Source: BOG-931 sp963761525
GTDB taxonomy: Bacteria; Pseudomonadota; Alphaproteobacteria; Rhizobiales; Xanthobacteraceae
Direction of reading: 5' to 3'
Length of the DNA stretch: 64,000 bases
NCBI GenBank assembly: GCA_963761525.1
Contig: CAVXHG010000003.1
Span: 1-64,000 of the forward strand
In this document: one piece after another, positions 47,795 to 58,780 of the stretch
Layout: each line of letters starts with the position of its first letter
Position numbering within the stretch: the stretch's first letter is position 1
Notes under the pieces: model-generated
Seen by the model: only the letters and a program-made list of their open reading frames with translations
Told to the model about the DNA's origin: nothing
Database searches by the model: none
Translations under genes and position numbers: made by a program

Positions 47795-48703
47795 GTGCGC
47801 GCTGACGACAAAACTGAGAAATCTTTTCGCCTTCGGCCGTATCGCGGTTGCGCCGGGCGCCTATGACGGGCTTTCGGCACGGCTGGTCGAACAGGCGGGC
47901 TTCCCGGCGATCTATGCAAGCGGCGGCGCGATCGCGCGCTCGACTGGAATTCCCGATCTCGGTCTGATCCCGGTGAGCGCCATCGTCGATCGGCTGGCCT
48001 CGATGGTGGATGTGGTCGACGTTCCGATCGTTGCCGATGCCGACACCGGTTACGGCAACGCGCTAAACGCTCAGGCCGCCGCGCGCGCATTCGAGCGCGC
48101 CGGCGTGGCGGCATTCCACCTCGAGGACCAGACGTTTCCAAAGAAATGCGGCCACTACGACGACAAGAGGTCTCGTGCCCGTCGGCGAGATGGTGCAAAA
48201 GCTGAAAGCGGTGCGCGACGCGTTGCACGATCCTGATTTCGTCGTCATCGCGCGTACGGATGCGATTGCGGTCGAAGGATTTGATGCCGCGATCGACCGT
48301 GCCGGCGCCTATCGCGAGGCCGGCGCCGATATGCTTTTCGTCGAAGCGCCGACGTCGGAAGACGGAGATCGCCGCAGGTCGCCAAAATCGGTTTCAGGCT
48401 GGAAGCTGATCAACATGTTCGAGGGCGGCAAGACGCCGCTATTGCCGGCATCACGTCTCGAACGCTCGGCTATCACCTCGTCATTATTCCGAGCGACACC
48501 CAGCGCGCCGCGATCAAGGCGACGCAGCGCGTGCTTGCCGCGATTGCCCGTGACGGCAGCTCCGCCTCGATGCGCAGCGATATGGTTTCGTTCAAGGACC
48601 GCGAGGCGCTGATCGATACGGCGGTTATCTCGAACGCGATAGCAACGATATGCCTCCTGAGCTGGGTCCGATCCGGCAGATTGCCGTTCGGCCCGCTAGC
48701 TGA
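47795..48703 (+). CDS. isocitrate lyase/PEP mutase family enzyme (frame broken)
   Basis: A carboxyphosphonoenolpyruvate-mutase or oxaloacetate-decarboxylase-like enzyme with a Mg-dependent barrel. The GTG at 47795 follows GAGGAG. After an early frame change the core is intact: AVAPGAYDGLSARLVEQAGF, IYASGGAIARSTGIPDLGLI, and VPIVADADTGYGNALNAQAA with the D-A-D-T-G-Y-G metal site. HLEDQTFPKKCGH is the family E-D-x-x-x-P-K-(K/R)-C-G-H signature containing the active-site Cys. A change near 48170 leads to DPDFVVIARTDAIAVEGFDA and then ADMLFVEAP; later breaks are at about 48360 and 48450. The exact reaction cannot be assigned. It is divergent from the Bug gene, a frequent pairing that suggests an organic-acid substrate. 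Confidence 0.87.
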
Positions 48704-48761
48704 TACGAGGCGCGGTCCAACGTCACTGAACGGATGCGTCGGTAAACCGGGTTGAGCAATT

Positions 48762-49350
48762 ATGGGTCTTGCGGTCGAAATCCTCGGCCTCGTTGTTTTT
48801 CTCGGTGCGCATGTCTTCGTGACCATGCGCGACCGGCGTGCGGCGCTTGATCGCCAAAATCGGCGAATGGCCTTATCGCGGCCTGTTTTCGCTGGTCGCG
48901 ATTGTCGGCATCGCTGCTGATCGGTTACGGCTTTGCCAGTTATCGCGCTGCGGGTTTCATCACAGTATGGAATCCGCCGGGCTGGACGCGTCATATCGTC
49001 GAATTGCTGATGTGGCCGGCCTGCGTCCTGGTCGTCGCGGCTTATATCCCCGGCAACATCAAACACCGGCTGAAGCACCCTATGCTGGTCGGAGTCAAAA
49101 CCTGGGCGTTTGCGCATCTTTGCGCGAACGGCGACCTCGGCGGCATGATCCTGTTCGGATCGGTGCTGGCCTGGGCGGTTTATGACCGCATCACACTCAA
49201 ACACCGCAGCGACCCCGGCGCGCCAACGCAATGCCCGCATCATGGCCGACCAACGATCTGATCGCGGTCATCGTCGGCACCATCGTCTATTTCGCACTTG
49301 GCTTCGTGTTTCATCCGGTCGTCATTGGCGTACCGGCATTCCAGCCCTAA
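48762..49350 (+). CDS. NnrU family membrane protein (frame broken)
   Basis: An inner-membrane protein related to NnrU of denitrifiers. It starts at 48762 (GLAVEILGLVVFLGAHVFVT). The first frame change is near 48840, then IAKIGEWPYRGLFSLVAIVG; another near 48910 gives IGYGFASYRAAGFITVWNPP and HIVELLMWPACVLVVAAYIP, with GNIKHRLKHPMLVGVKTWAF and AHLCANGDLGGMILFGSVLA as family hallmarks. The C-terminal helix ends FHPVVIGVPAFQP at 49350. About 196 residues. Many Rhizobiales carry it without denitrification genes, as here. It lies 2 bases before panB. Confidence 0.85.
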
Positions 49351-49352
49351 TC

Positions 49353-50178
49353 ATGTCTGTAACAAAATCGAAATCCGGCGATTGACCGCACCCGATATCC
49401 TCGCTCGCAAGGGCGGCGAGCCGTATCGTGTGCCTGACGTCCTATCACGCACACACCGCGCGCATCCTCGATGCAATATTGCGATGTCATCCTGGTCGGC
49501 GACTCGCTCGGCATGGTGATGCACGGGCTCGAGACCACCGTACCGGTGACGCTCGACATGATGATCCTGCAAGGTCATGCCGTGATGCGGGGATCGAAGC
49601 GCGCATTGGTGGTCATCGATTTGCCGTTCGGCTCTTACGAAGCTTCGAAAGAGCAGGCGTTTCACTCCGCCGCCCGCGTGCTCAAGGAGACCGGATGCGG
49701 TGCGATCAAGGTCGAAGGCGGCCGCCGCATGGCGGAGACGATCGCGTTTCTGGTCGAGCGCGGCGTGCCGGTGATGGGGCATGTCGGCCTTACACCACAG
49801 GCGATCAACACGATCGGTTCATTCAAGGCGCAGGGCCGTGACGAAAGCGATTGGGCGCCGATCGAAGCGGATGCGCGCGCTGTGGCCGACGCCGGTGCTT
49901 TCGCGGTCGTGCTGGAAGCCATCGCCGAGCCATTGGGCCGGCGCATCACATCCGAAGTCGCAATCCCCACCATCGGCATCGGCGCGAGCGTCGCATGCGA
50001 TGGACAGGTTCTGGTGCTGGAGGACATGCTCGGCCTGTCACCGCGGGTTCCAAAATTCGTCAAACGGTTCGGCGACCTCGGACCTTCGATCGAACGGGCG
50101 GTGAAAGGTTATGCCGAGGAGGTCCGCGCCCGCACCTTTCCCGGGCCTGACCACGTCTATCCCATGCGCAAGAAATAA
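49353..50178 (+). CDS. panB: 3-methyl-2-oxobutanoate hydroxymethyltransferase (frame broken at 5' end)
   Basis: It makes ketopantoate from 2-oxoisovalerate and methylenetetrahydrofolate, the first step of pantothenate and CoA synthesis. The ATG at 49353 leads through three short frame pieces (RRLTAPDILARKGGEP; CLTSYHAHTARILDA) into the intact body from 49471: YCDVILVGDSLGMVMHGLET with the metal-binding Asp, GSYEASKEQAFHSAARVLKE, GCGAIKVEGGRRMAETIAFL, VPVMGHVGLTPQAINTIGSF, and the catalytic Glu region VLEAIAEPLGRRITSEVAIP. The end is GPDHVYPMRKK. About 275 residues, normal. No panC is adjacent. Confidence 0.94.
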
Positions 50179-50404
50179 CGACCGCATCGGCGTTTGCCCG
50201 TAAAGCATTGCGGCATTTGGTCTTTGCCTTGCTCACGCCACATCATTAAGCTACTTCCGTCGCCGTATTACGGACGAAAATTGTCCGGATTTTCTTGACT
50301 GGCCAACGGCTTGCTTGAAATGCCGGTTCCTGCCGCGGGGGCGAGTTCAGGGGCGGCGTCCGGGGTGCAAGCGGGGTTCGGTAAAGGGTTGGGGACCTAA
50401 GTTC

Positions 50405-51058
50405 GTGGCCGATATATTTCATGAAGTTGACGAAGAAGTACGCCGCGAAAAGCTGAAAAAGCTGTGGGATCGCTATGGCAATCTGCTGGTTGCGGTTTGC
50501 ATCGCGATTATTGTCGCGGTCGGAGCATGGCGCGGCTACGAATGGTGGCAGGCTAAGAAGGCCGGCGAAACCGGTGCCGCTTTCGAGAACGCGGTAAGTC
50601 TTGCCGAAACCGGCAAGCACCAAGAGGCCGAAGCGGCCTTCGCAAAAATCGCAACTGATGGCACCGCGGGCTATCGTACTCTTGCGAAGCTGCGCGAAGC
50701 CGCCGCGCTCGCGCAAACCGACAAGAGCGCTGCGATAAAAGCGTATGACGACCTCGCGCCGACAGGGGCGCGGGCGACGTGGTTCGGCAACTGGCCGCGG
50801 TGCGTGCCGGTTTCCTGCTCGTCGATACGGCTCCTTATTCGGAGATGCGCAACGCGGCTCGAGCCGCTGACCGGCTCTGACAAGATTTTTCGTCATACCG
50901 CCCGTGAGCTTCTGGCGCTGTCCGCCTGGAAATCGGGCGACGTGGATGCGGCGAAGCAGTGGACCGGCATGATCATCACCGATCCGCAGTCGCCACAAAG
51001 CACCCGGAACCGCGCGGAAGTTTTGAGCGAACTGATTGCCGCAGGCGACAAGGGTTGA
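50405..51058 (+). CDS. YfgM-like TPR membrane protein
   Basis: A single-pass protein whose E. coli relative is an ancillary SecYEG/PpiD subunit. I chose the GTG at 50405 because the family start is ADIFHEVDEEVRREKLKKLW, followed by the helix LLVAVCIAIIVAVGAWRGYE. The extracytoplasmic part has TPR-like helices (GAAFENAVSLAETGKHQEAE, AYDDLAPTGA). A compensated pair of indels at about 50780-50870 hides the reading GDVVRQLAAVRAGFLLVDTA and PYSEMRNAARAAD, after which the first frame resumes (RHTARELLALSAWKSGDVDA). It is followed after 10 bases by a lipoprotein gene and then der. Confidence 0.85.
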   Translation: MADIFHEVDEEVRREKLKKLWDRYGNLLVAVCIAIIVAVGAWRGYEWWQAKKAGETGAAFENAVSLAETGKHQEAEAAFAKIATDGTAGYRTLAKLREAAALAQTDKSAAIKAYDDLAPTGARATWFGNWPRCVPVSCSSIRLLIRRCATRLEPLTGSDKIFRHTARELLALSAWKSGDVDAAKQWTGMIITDPQSPQSTRNRAEVLSELIAAGDKG

Positions 51059-51068
51059 GATAGCGCCG

Positions 51069-51620
51069 ATGCGACGCATCCCTTTGCTGTTCCGGCTTAC
51101 ATCGGCCGGCATGCTCGTTCTGATCCTGGGCGCGTGCACGCCGGGCGGTCAATTCGACCCAACGATTCTGTTGCAGAGCGATATGTTCGACACCAAGAAA
51201 AAGCTTCAGGGCGACCGTGAGCCGGTTTTCCCGGGCGGTGTGCCGGGTACGACGACCGGTGTGCCGCCGGATCTGGTGAAGGGCTATCAACCGCCGCCGG
51301 ATCAGACCGACGCTGCGGATGGCGATACGGCCGCCGCAGCAGGCGCCTCCGCCTGCGGAAAAGCCCAAACCAAAGCCGAAACCCAGGGTGCGCGGTCGCA
51401 AACACCGCCCAAGCGCCTAAGCAGGCAGCCGACCAGGATCAGCGTTGGCGGTAAGCCAAGCGCGCCGCCGCAGCCTGCAGCAAGCTCATCGCAGCAAACC
51501 GAAGCCCCTGGCGGTCAGTCGCAGTCAGTTTGGCCGAATCCGCCGCAATCCGCGCCGGCTCAACAGCAGCAGCAGTCGCAATCGATCTGGCCGAATCCGC
51601 CGGCGACGACTTCCCACTAG
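51069..51620 (+). CDS. Pro/Gln-rich lipoprotein of unknown function
   Basis: A 183-residue lipoprotein with lipobox LGAC at the end of LTSAGMLVLILGACTPGGQF. The mature N-terminus is ordered (DPTILLQSDMFDTKKKLQGD, PGGVPGTTTGVPPDLVKGYQ). The rest is low-complexity Pro, Ala, Gln and Ser, with the motif Q-S-(V/I)-W-P-N-P-P occurring twice near the C-terminus. The part around 51330-51440 may be frame-shifted. Its position between the YfgM-like gene and der suggests a role in envelope protein assembly (the place taken by bamB in many proteobacteria), but no propeller is present here. Confidence 0.75.
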   Translation: MRRIPLLFRLTSAGMLVLILGACTPGGQFDPTILLQSDMFDTKKKLQGDREPVFPGGVPGTTTGVPPDLVKGYQPPPDQTDAADGDTAAAAGASACGKAQTKAETQGARSQTPPKRLSRQPTRISVGGKPSAPPQPAASSSQQTEAPGGQSQSVWPNPPQSAPAQQQQQSQSIWPNPPATTSH

Positions 51621-51680
51621 CCCTGGCTCCGGCGTACTGCTTCTCGTCCTGTCGCGACTTTTGACGCAGCCCTGTGAATC

Positions 51681-53052
51681 ATGACCTTTACCGTCGCCAT
51701 TGTTGGCCGGCCGAATGTCGGCAAATCGACGCTGTTCAACCGGCTGGTTGGACGGCGCCTGGCGCTGGTCGATGATCAACCGGGCGTTACGCGCGACCGG
51801 CGCGAAGGCGATGCCAAGCTCGGCGATCTTAAGTTTAAAGTGATCGATACGGCAGGGCTTGAAGACGCCGAGCGCAAGACACTCTCGGCGCGCATCCAGG
51901 CTCAAACCGCCGAGGCGATGAAACAAGCCGATCGCAGTGCTGTTTGTCGTCGACGCGCGTGATGCCGCGACGCCTATCGACCGCGCTTTTGCCGATCTGG
52001 TGCGCCGCGCCGACAAGCCGGCGATCGTGGTCGCTAACAAAAGCGAAAGCCGTGCCGGTCAGGTAGGCGCGCTGGAGTCCTACGCCCTCGGTCTCGGCGA
52101 TCCGGTTCCAATCAGTGCCGAACACGGCGAGGGGATGGCGGACCTGTACGATGCGCTGCGCGCGGTGATGCCCGAGCAGGAGATGCTGGATGACGCCGAA
52201 GAAACGGAGATCGCCGCGCCCGCCGAAGACAAGCCGATCCGGATTGCCGTCGTCGGCCGCCCCAACACCGGTAAATCGACGTTGATCAACCGCCTGATCG
52301 GCGAAGACCGGCTGCTGACCGGCCCGGAATCCGGCATTACCCGTGATTCCATCGCGGTCGATCTGGCGTGGCGCGGCCAGCAGTTCCACGTCCATGATAC
52401 CGCGGGAATGCGCCGCCGCGCCCGGATCGATGAAAAGCTGGAGAAGCTTTCGGTCGCCGATTCGCTCAACGCCATCCGCTTTGCCGAAGTGGTGATCGTG
52501 CTGATCGACTCGCAAACGCCCTTTGAAGAGCAGGATATCCGCATCGCTGATCTTGTTGAGCGTGAGGGCCGCGCCATCGTCATCGCCGTCAACAAATGGG
52601 ACCTGGTGGAGCGTGAACCCGGCGCGCTATCGCGGTTACGCGCCGAAGTCGATCGCATCCTGCCGCAGATCAAGGGCATGCCGGTGGTGACGCTGTCGGC
52701 ACGTAACGGCGACGGTCTCGACCGGTTGATGGATGCAGTGCTGCAAGGCTACGCCGTCTGGAACCGCCGGGTGCCCACAGCGGCGCTCAATCGCTTTCTG
52801 GCCCGCGCGATATCGGCCAATCCGCCGCCGGCAATCAGCGGCCGCAAGCTCCGGCTCGATTACATCACCCAGGCGAAAGCGCGGCCGCCAACCTTCATAC
52901 TGTTTGCGTCGCGCGCCAGTGAGCTGCCGGAGACTTATCGGCGCTACCTCGTCAACGAGATGCGCGAGGATTTCTCGCTGCCGGGCACGCCAATCCGTCT
53001 GCTGTTGCGGGGCAAGGCCAATCCCTATGCCGGCCGTAAGCGCCGCCGCTAG
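51681..53052 (+). CDS. der: ribosome-assembly GTPase Der/EngA (one frameshift)
   Basis: A double-GTPase needed for 50S subunit maturation. G domain 1: P-loop in TVAIVGRPNVGKSTLFNRLV, switch I Thr in DDQPGVTRDRREGDA, VIDTAGLEDAERKTLSARIQ. A frame change near 51940 leads to LFVVDARDAATPIDRAFADL and the base-recognition motif VVANKSESRA. G domain 2: IRIAVVGRPNTGKSTLINRL, HDTAGMRRRARIDEKLEKLS, VIAVNKWDLVEREPGAL. The C-terminal KH-like domain ends KANPYAGRKRRR. About 457 residues, normal. It is the last gene of the panB-to-der run and is convergent with an SDR gene. Confidence 0.95.
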
Positions 53053-53090
53053 AGCATGGTCCGGTCAATCTAAACGACTTCGCTCTCGAG

Positions 53091-53831
53091 CTACGCCGGA
53101 TCGATGAACTGCAGGAATTTCTTGGCGGGATAGTCGTAAAGCTTGCCGGTCTCGGTGCAGCCGGGCAAGCAGAGCTCCATGATTTTTTCGGCAACTTGTT
53201 CCGGCGTCGGCAGCGTCATGGGGTCTTCGCCCGGCATCACTTGCGCCCGCATACGGGTGCGTGTCGGGCCGGGATTGAACAGATTGACGCGCACGGGTGT
53301 CGAGGTGGTCTCGGCCGCATAGGTCCGCGCCAGTGCATTCAGCGCCGCCTTCGACGTCGAGTACGGCCCGGCATAGGCCCGGCAGTTTGTTGCAGCGCCC
53401 GAAGTCATGAAAACGGCGCGGCCGGCATCGGAACGCCGAAGCAGGGGGTCCATAGCGCGGATGATCTGATAATTGGCCGTTGCGTTGACGGCCATGGCTT
53501 CATCCCATGCCGGCGGCATGACATGGCCGAGCGGTGAACGCTGTCCGCCGATCGCTGCGTTGCCGACCAGCACGTCGAGCCGCTTGTAGCGCTCGTTCAG
53601 CGCAGCCGCGAGCCGGTAGAAGCCGTCGTAGTCGCGCATATCGAGTGGCACCAGCGTCGCCGAGCTGCCGGCAGCTTTCACCGCGTCGTCGAGTTCCTCT
53701 AATCCACCGACCGTGCGCGCAATGGCGACAACATGCGCGCCCTCGCGGGCGAGGGCGACAGAAAGCGCATAACCGATGCCCCGCGAGGCGCCGGTCACAA
53801 GCGCGATACGATCGGCAAGCTGTTTTGTCAT
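53091..53831 (-). CDS. short-chain dehydrogenase/reductase
   Basis: An intact 246-residue classical SDR. It has the cofactor motif in RIALVTGASRGIGYALSVAL, the N-A-A-x-G-like LVGNAAIGGQRSPLG, and the catalytic triad Ser in VFMTSGAATNCRAYAGPYST with Tyr and Lys in YSTSKAALN. NPGPTRTRMRAQVMPG follows as the P-G motif. The substrate is unknown. It lies 19 bases downstream of purF on the same strand, an arrangement common in Bradyrhizobium relatives, so it is probably co-transcribed with purF. Confidence 0.9.
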   Translation of the reverse strand: MTKQLADRIALVTGASRGIGYALSVALAREGAHVVAIARTVGGLEELDDAVKAAGSSATLVPLDMRDYDGFYRLAAALNERYKRLDVLVGNAAIGGQRSPLGHVMPPAWDEAMAVNATANYQIIRAMDPLLRRSDAGRAVFMTSGAATNCRAYAGPYSTSKAALNALARTYAAETTSTPVRVNLFNPGPTRTRMRAQVMPGEDPMTLPTPEQVAEKIMELCLPGCTETGKLYDYPAKKFLQFIDPA

Positions 53832-53850
53832 GCGTTAAGGGTGAAGCGCT

Positions 53851-55318
53851 TTAGCTTGCTTCGGCGAGCAACGAGAGCTGGCTCTGCGGGGTATCCTGCG
53901 CCGTGCGGTCGGTGAGCGCCGTCGGATATTCGCCGGTGAAGCAGTGATCGGTGAACTGCGGTCGCACCGGATCGCGGCCCTTCTCTCCCATGGCATGGTA
54001 GATGCCCTCTACCGACAGGAAAGCCAGCGAATCGGCGCCAATAAACTTCCGCATGCCTTCGAGGTCGTGGGTCGCGGCGAGCAGCTTGTCCTTCTCCGGC
54101 GTGTCGATGCCGTAATAATCCGGATGCGTGATCGGTGGCGAAGCAATACGGAAATGCACCTCGCGCGCGCCGGCATCACGCATCATCTGTACGATCTTCA
54201 CCGATGTAGTGCCGCGTACGATCGAGTCGTCGATCAGCACGATGCTTTTGCCGTTCACCACGGCGCGGTTGGCGCTGTGCTTCAGGCGAACGCCGAGCTG
54301 GCGAATTTGCTGGGTCGGCTCGATGAAGGTGCGGCCGACATAGTGATTGCGGATGATGCCGAGCTCGTAAGGAATGCCTGAACTCTTGCGCGTAGCCGAT
54401 CGCGGCGGGGACGCCTGAATCGGGCACCGGCACAACGACGTCCGCGGCGGCAGGAGCCTCGCGGGCCAGTTCGACGCCGCTCGCCTTGCGCACCTTGTAG
54501 ACACTGCGGCCGCCGATGATCGAATCCGGCCGGGCGAAATAGATATATTCGAAGATACAGGGCCGCGGCGCCATCGGCGGGAATGGTTTGTGCGAGTGTG
54601 CGCCGTCCTCGTCGAACACCAGCACTTCGCCGTTTTCCACGTCGCGCACGTATTGCGCGCCAATGATGTCGAGCGCGCAGGTTTCGGACGTCAGGATGGG
54701 ACAGCCGTCGAGCTTGCCGAGCACCAGCGGCCTGATGCCGAGCGGATCGCGCGCGCCAATCAATTTTTTGTTGGTCAGACCGACGAAGGCGTAGGAGCCC
54801 TCCAGCATTCGCAAGCCTTCGACGAAACGGTCGACGAAGCGATTGCGGTGCGAGCGCGCCACCAGGTGAAGGATCACCTCGGTGTCGGTGGTCGATTGCA
54901 TCATGGCGCCTTCGCGCACGAGCTGGCGCCGCAGCGACATGCCGTTGGTCAGGTTGCCGTTATGGCCGACCGCAAAGCCGCCGGCATTGAGTTCGGCGAA
55001 CAGCGGCTGGACGTTGCGCAAAATCGTTTCGCCGGTGGTCGAATAGCGGACGTGGCCGACAGCGGTGGTGCCGGGCAGGCGGTCGATGACTTCCCGCCGG
55101 GAAAAGTTGTCGCCGACCAGGCCGAGCCGGCGCTCGGAATGGAACCGCTTGCCGTCGCAGGAGACAATACCGGCAGCCTCCTGGCCGCGATGCTGGAGCG
55201 CATGCAGGCCAAGCGCCGTGATCGCAGCGGCGTCAGGATGGCCGAATATGCCGAAAACGCCGCACTCTTCGCGCAGCCGGTCCGCATTGGGGTCGAAGGC
55301 TTCGGGTTCGGCCACCAT
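53851..55318 (-). CDS. purF: amidophosphoribosyltransferase (one frameshift)
   Basis: It catalyses the first step of purine synthesis, PRPP plus glutamine to phosphoribosylamine. From 55318 the N-terminal Ntn-hydrolase domain reads RLREECGVFGIFGHPDAAAI; the Cys becomes the N-terminal nucleophile after propeptide removal. Then come LHALQHRGQEAAGIVSCDGK and GHVRYSTTGETILRNVQPLF, the glutamine site. A frame change near 54400 precedes YELGIIRNHYVGRTFIEPTQ and the PRPP-binding motif SIVLIDDSIVRGTTSVKIVQ. The end is SQLSLLAEAS. About 489 residues. It follows cvpA, as in many proteobacteria. Confidence 0.94.
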
Positions 55319-55360
55319 CGGTTCTCCAGTGCTCAGCGCACTAATCTCGTGGACCCGGAA

Positions 55361-55999
55361 TTACCGCACCATCCCGATTCGGACGACACGATCATAGCTC
55401 GCGTCAGCGCGGCTGTCGGCGGGATTGCCGTTTTCCCCATGTTGATCAGGGGGCGCGCTGTCCGGGTTATCAGTATCCCCGGGTTTCTTAGACTTTAGCT
55501 TGTTTAAGATGGTGCTTTCAGCGTTCTCCGGCAACTGCGCCTTAAGCCAATCGCCGGTGCTGCTTAATACGACCTTCGATTTGGCATGCATGACCCAGTC
55601 CGGCTTGCTCCGGTCGGGTACCAGCCAATCGAAAAAGGTATAGGCGACGACCACGATAATCAGGCCGCGGGCAAGGCCAAACAGAAAGCCGAGGGTGCGG
55701 TCGAGGGCGCCGACCCGGCTATCGAGCACCATGTCGGAAATCCGGATTGTCAGGACGGAGACGATCAGCAGCGTGACCAGAAAGACGCCGCCGACGACCG
55801 CTCCCGCCGCAACGATGTCATTGTTGAAGTACTGTTTCGCGAAAGGCAGCAGCTTCGGATAGGCATAGAGCGTTGCGCCGGCAGCCAGCACCCAGGCGGT
55901 GATCGAAAGCACTTCGCGCATGAAGCCGCGCACCATCGCCAGCAGCCCGGAAATCAGCATGACGACGATAAGCAAAATATCGAGCAAAGTGATCGGCAT
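55361..55999 (-). CDS. cvpA: CvpA family membrane protein
   Basis: An intact 212-residue protein. I chose ATG 55999, preceded by AGGAACC, because the family begins MPITLLDILLIVVMLISGLL; the in-frame extension to 56092 has no family residues. Four helices follow, with the conserved AMVRGFMREVLSITAWVLAA and VGALDRTLGFLFGLARGLII segments. The C-terminal tail is charged and Pro/Asp-rich. CvpA is linked to envelope homeostasis and, in E. coli, colicin V production. The order cvpA-purF is conserved. The gap is 42 bases. Confidence 0.92.
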   Translation of the reverse strand: MPITLLDILLIVVMLISGLLAMVRGFMREVLSITAWVLAAGATLYAYPKLLPFAKQYFNNDIVAAGAVVGGVFLVTLLIVSVLTIRISDMVLDSRVGALDRTLGFLFGLARGLIIVVVAYTFFDWLVPDRSKPDWVMHAKSKVVLSSTGDWLKAQLPENAESTILNKLKSKKPGDTDNPDSAPPDQHGENGNPADSRADASYDRVVRIGMVR

Positions 56000-56142
56000 G
56001 GTTCCTGCGAACCTGGGGCGGGAGGAGCTGCGGTGGTAAGAACTCGCGGGGTGTATAGCCGGGCGCAGGGGCGGCGTCACCCGTCTTGTCAAAGACTTAC
56101 CAGCGCATGTGATTATCAGCCATTAGCGCCCGAAAGGTGGGA

Positions 56143-57550
<1,408 letters not shown>

Positions 57551-57578
57551 TTTGAGCGATCTGGTTCAGCCGGTCCGG

Positions 57579-58727
57579 TTAGCCACCGCGATAGACAAGA
57601 TGGCAACGCATACCGAGTCGCGTAAGGACCTCGTAACCGATTGTCCCCGCAGCCGCGGCGAAATCGTCCACGCTGAGCCCGTTACCGATGAAAGTCGCGA
57701 TGTCGCCGCGGCGCGCCGCGCCGTCAGGCAAATCGGTGACGTCGAGGCAAACCAGGTCCATCGAAATACGTCCGGCGATAGGGCAGGGCTTGCCGGCGAC
57801 GACAGCCATCCCGCCAGGTCTGCTGTCATTGGCGCTGGCGCCTCGCATGAGCCCGTCGGCATAACCAAGCGCGACAACAGCGATGCGGGACGCGCGTTTT
57901 GCGGTCCATGTCGCGCCATAACCGACGGTCTCATCCTTGGCGACGTGGCGGACCTGCAGGATACGCCCGGTGAGCTCGACCACACCCTTCATGGGATTGG
58001 TGCGGGCGGGAGTAGGATTCACGCCGTAGAGCGCGGCGCCGGGCCGAACAAGATCGTACAACGCCGGGTCGCCAAGATAGATGCCGGAGGAATTGGCGAT
58101 CGACGCTGGGATACCGCTGTAAAGCCCGCGTATCTCGCGAAACAGCTTCATTTGAGCTTTCGTTAGCGGGTGATCGGGAGTTTCCGCGCAGGCGAGGTGG
58201 CTCAACAATAGCGTGATGCCATGGTTTTCGGTTTGCGCGCGTGGCGCCAACGCTGCCGCCTCGGCTGCCGAGATGCCCAGCCGGTTCATCCCGGTGTCAA
58301 CCTGTAACGCAGCCCCGCCTTGCCAATTGTGAGTGGCAACGAATGCGTCCCACTCAGCGAGTTCTGTCATGCTGTTGATGACGGGCCGTGCATTGATCTC
58401 GATGAAGGCTGTGGAGTTCTCCGGCGAACAGCCGTTGAGAATGTAGATTTCCGCTTCAGGCGCGCGGGACCGCACACGCCGCGCCTCGGCGATATCGGCG
58501 ACAAAGAAAGTCTTGCATCCGGCCTTGGTCAGCGTCGCCGTTACCGGCTCGATACCCATGCCGTAGCCGTTTGCTTTGACGACGGCGCCGCATTCGACCG
58601 TTAGTGCTTGATGCGCCAACGTGCGCCAGTTCGCCTCGATCGCGGCAAGATCGATGGTCAGCGTGCCGCCGGTCTCCGGCGTCGAACTTTGAGCAGCCAC
58701 TTCGACAATAGGTTCGGCGAGAGCCAT
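57579..58727 (-). CDS. alr: alanine racemase
   Basis: It interconverts L- and D-alanine for peptidoglycan. The intact 382-residue protein has the PLP lysine in CGAVVKANGYGMGIEPVTAT, DTGMNRLGISAAEAAAL, the family segment LVRPGAALYGVNPTP, and the second catalytic Tyr in DETVGYGATWTAKRASRIAV. YADGLMRGASANDSRPGGMA and VAGKPCPIAGRISMDLVCLD complete the C-terminal beta domain. The conserved H-L-A region is in LLLSHLACAETPDHPLTKAQ. It follows dnaB (53-base gap) and precedes radA (28-base gap) on the same strand. Confidence 0.94.
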   Translation of the reverse strand: MALAEPIVEVAAQSSTPETGGTLTIDLAAIEANWRTLAHQALTVECGAVVKANGYGMGIEPVTATLTKAGCKTFFVADIAEARRVRSRAPEAEIYILNGCSPENSTAFIEINARPVINSMTELAEWDAFVATHNWQGGAALQVDTGMNRLGISAAEAAALAPRAQTENHGITLLLSHLACAETPDHPLTKAQMKLFREIRGLYSGIPASIANSSGIYLGDPALYDLVRPGAALYGVNPTPARTNPMKGVVELTGRILQVRHVAKDETVGYGATWTAKRASRIAVVALGYADGLMRGASANDSRPGGMAVVAGKPCPIAGRISMDLVCLDVTDLPDGAARRGDIATFIGNGLSVDDFAAAAGTIGYEVLTRLGMRCHLVYRGG

Positions 58728-58780
58728 GCCGTGGTTATCGCTTTAGGCGCGGCGGCGGTAAAGCGGCAAAGTCGCTAGGC

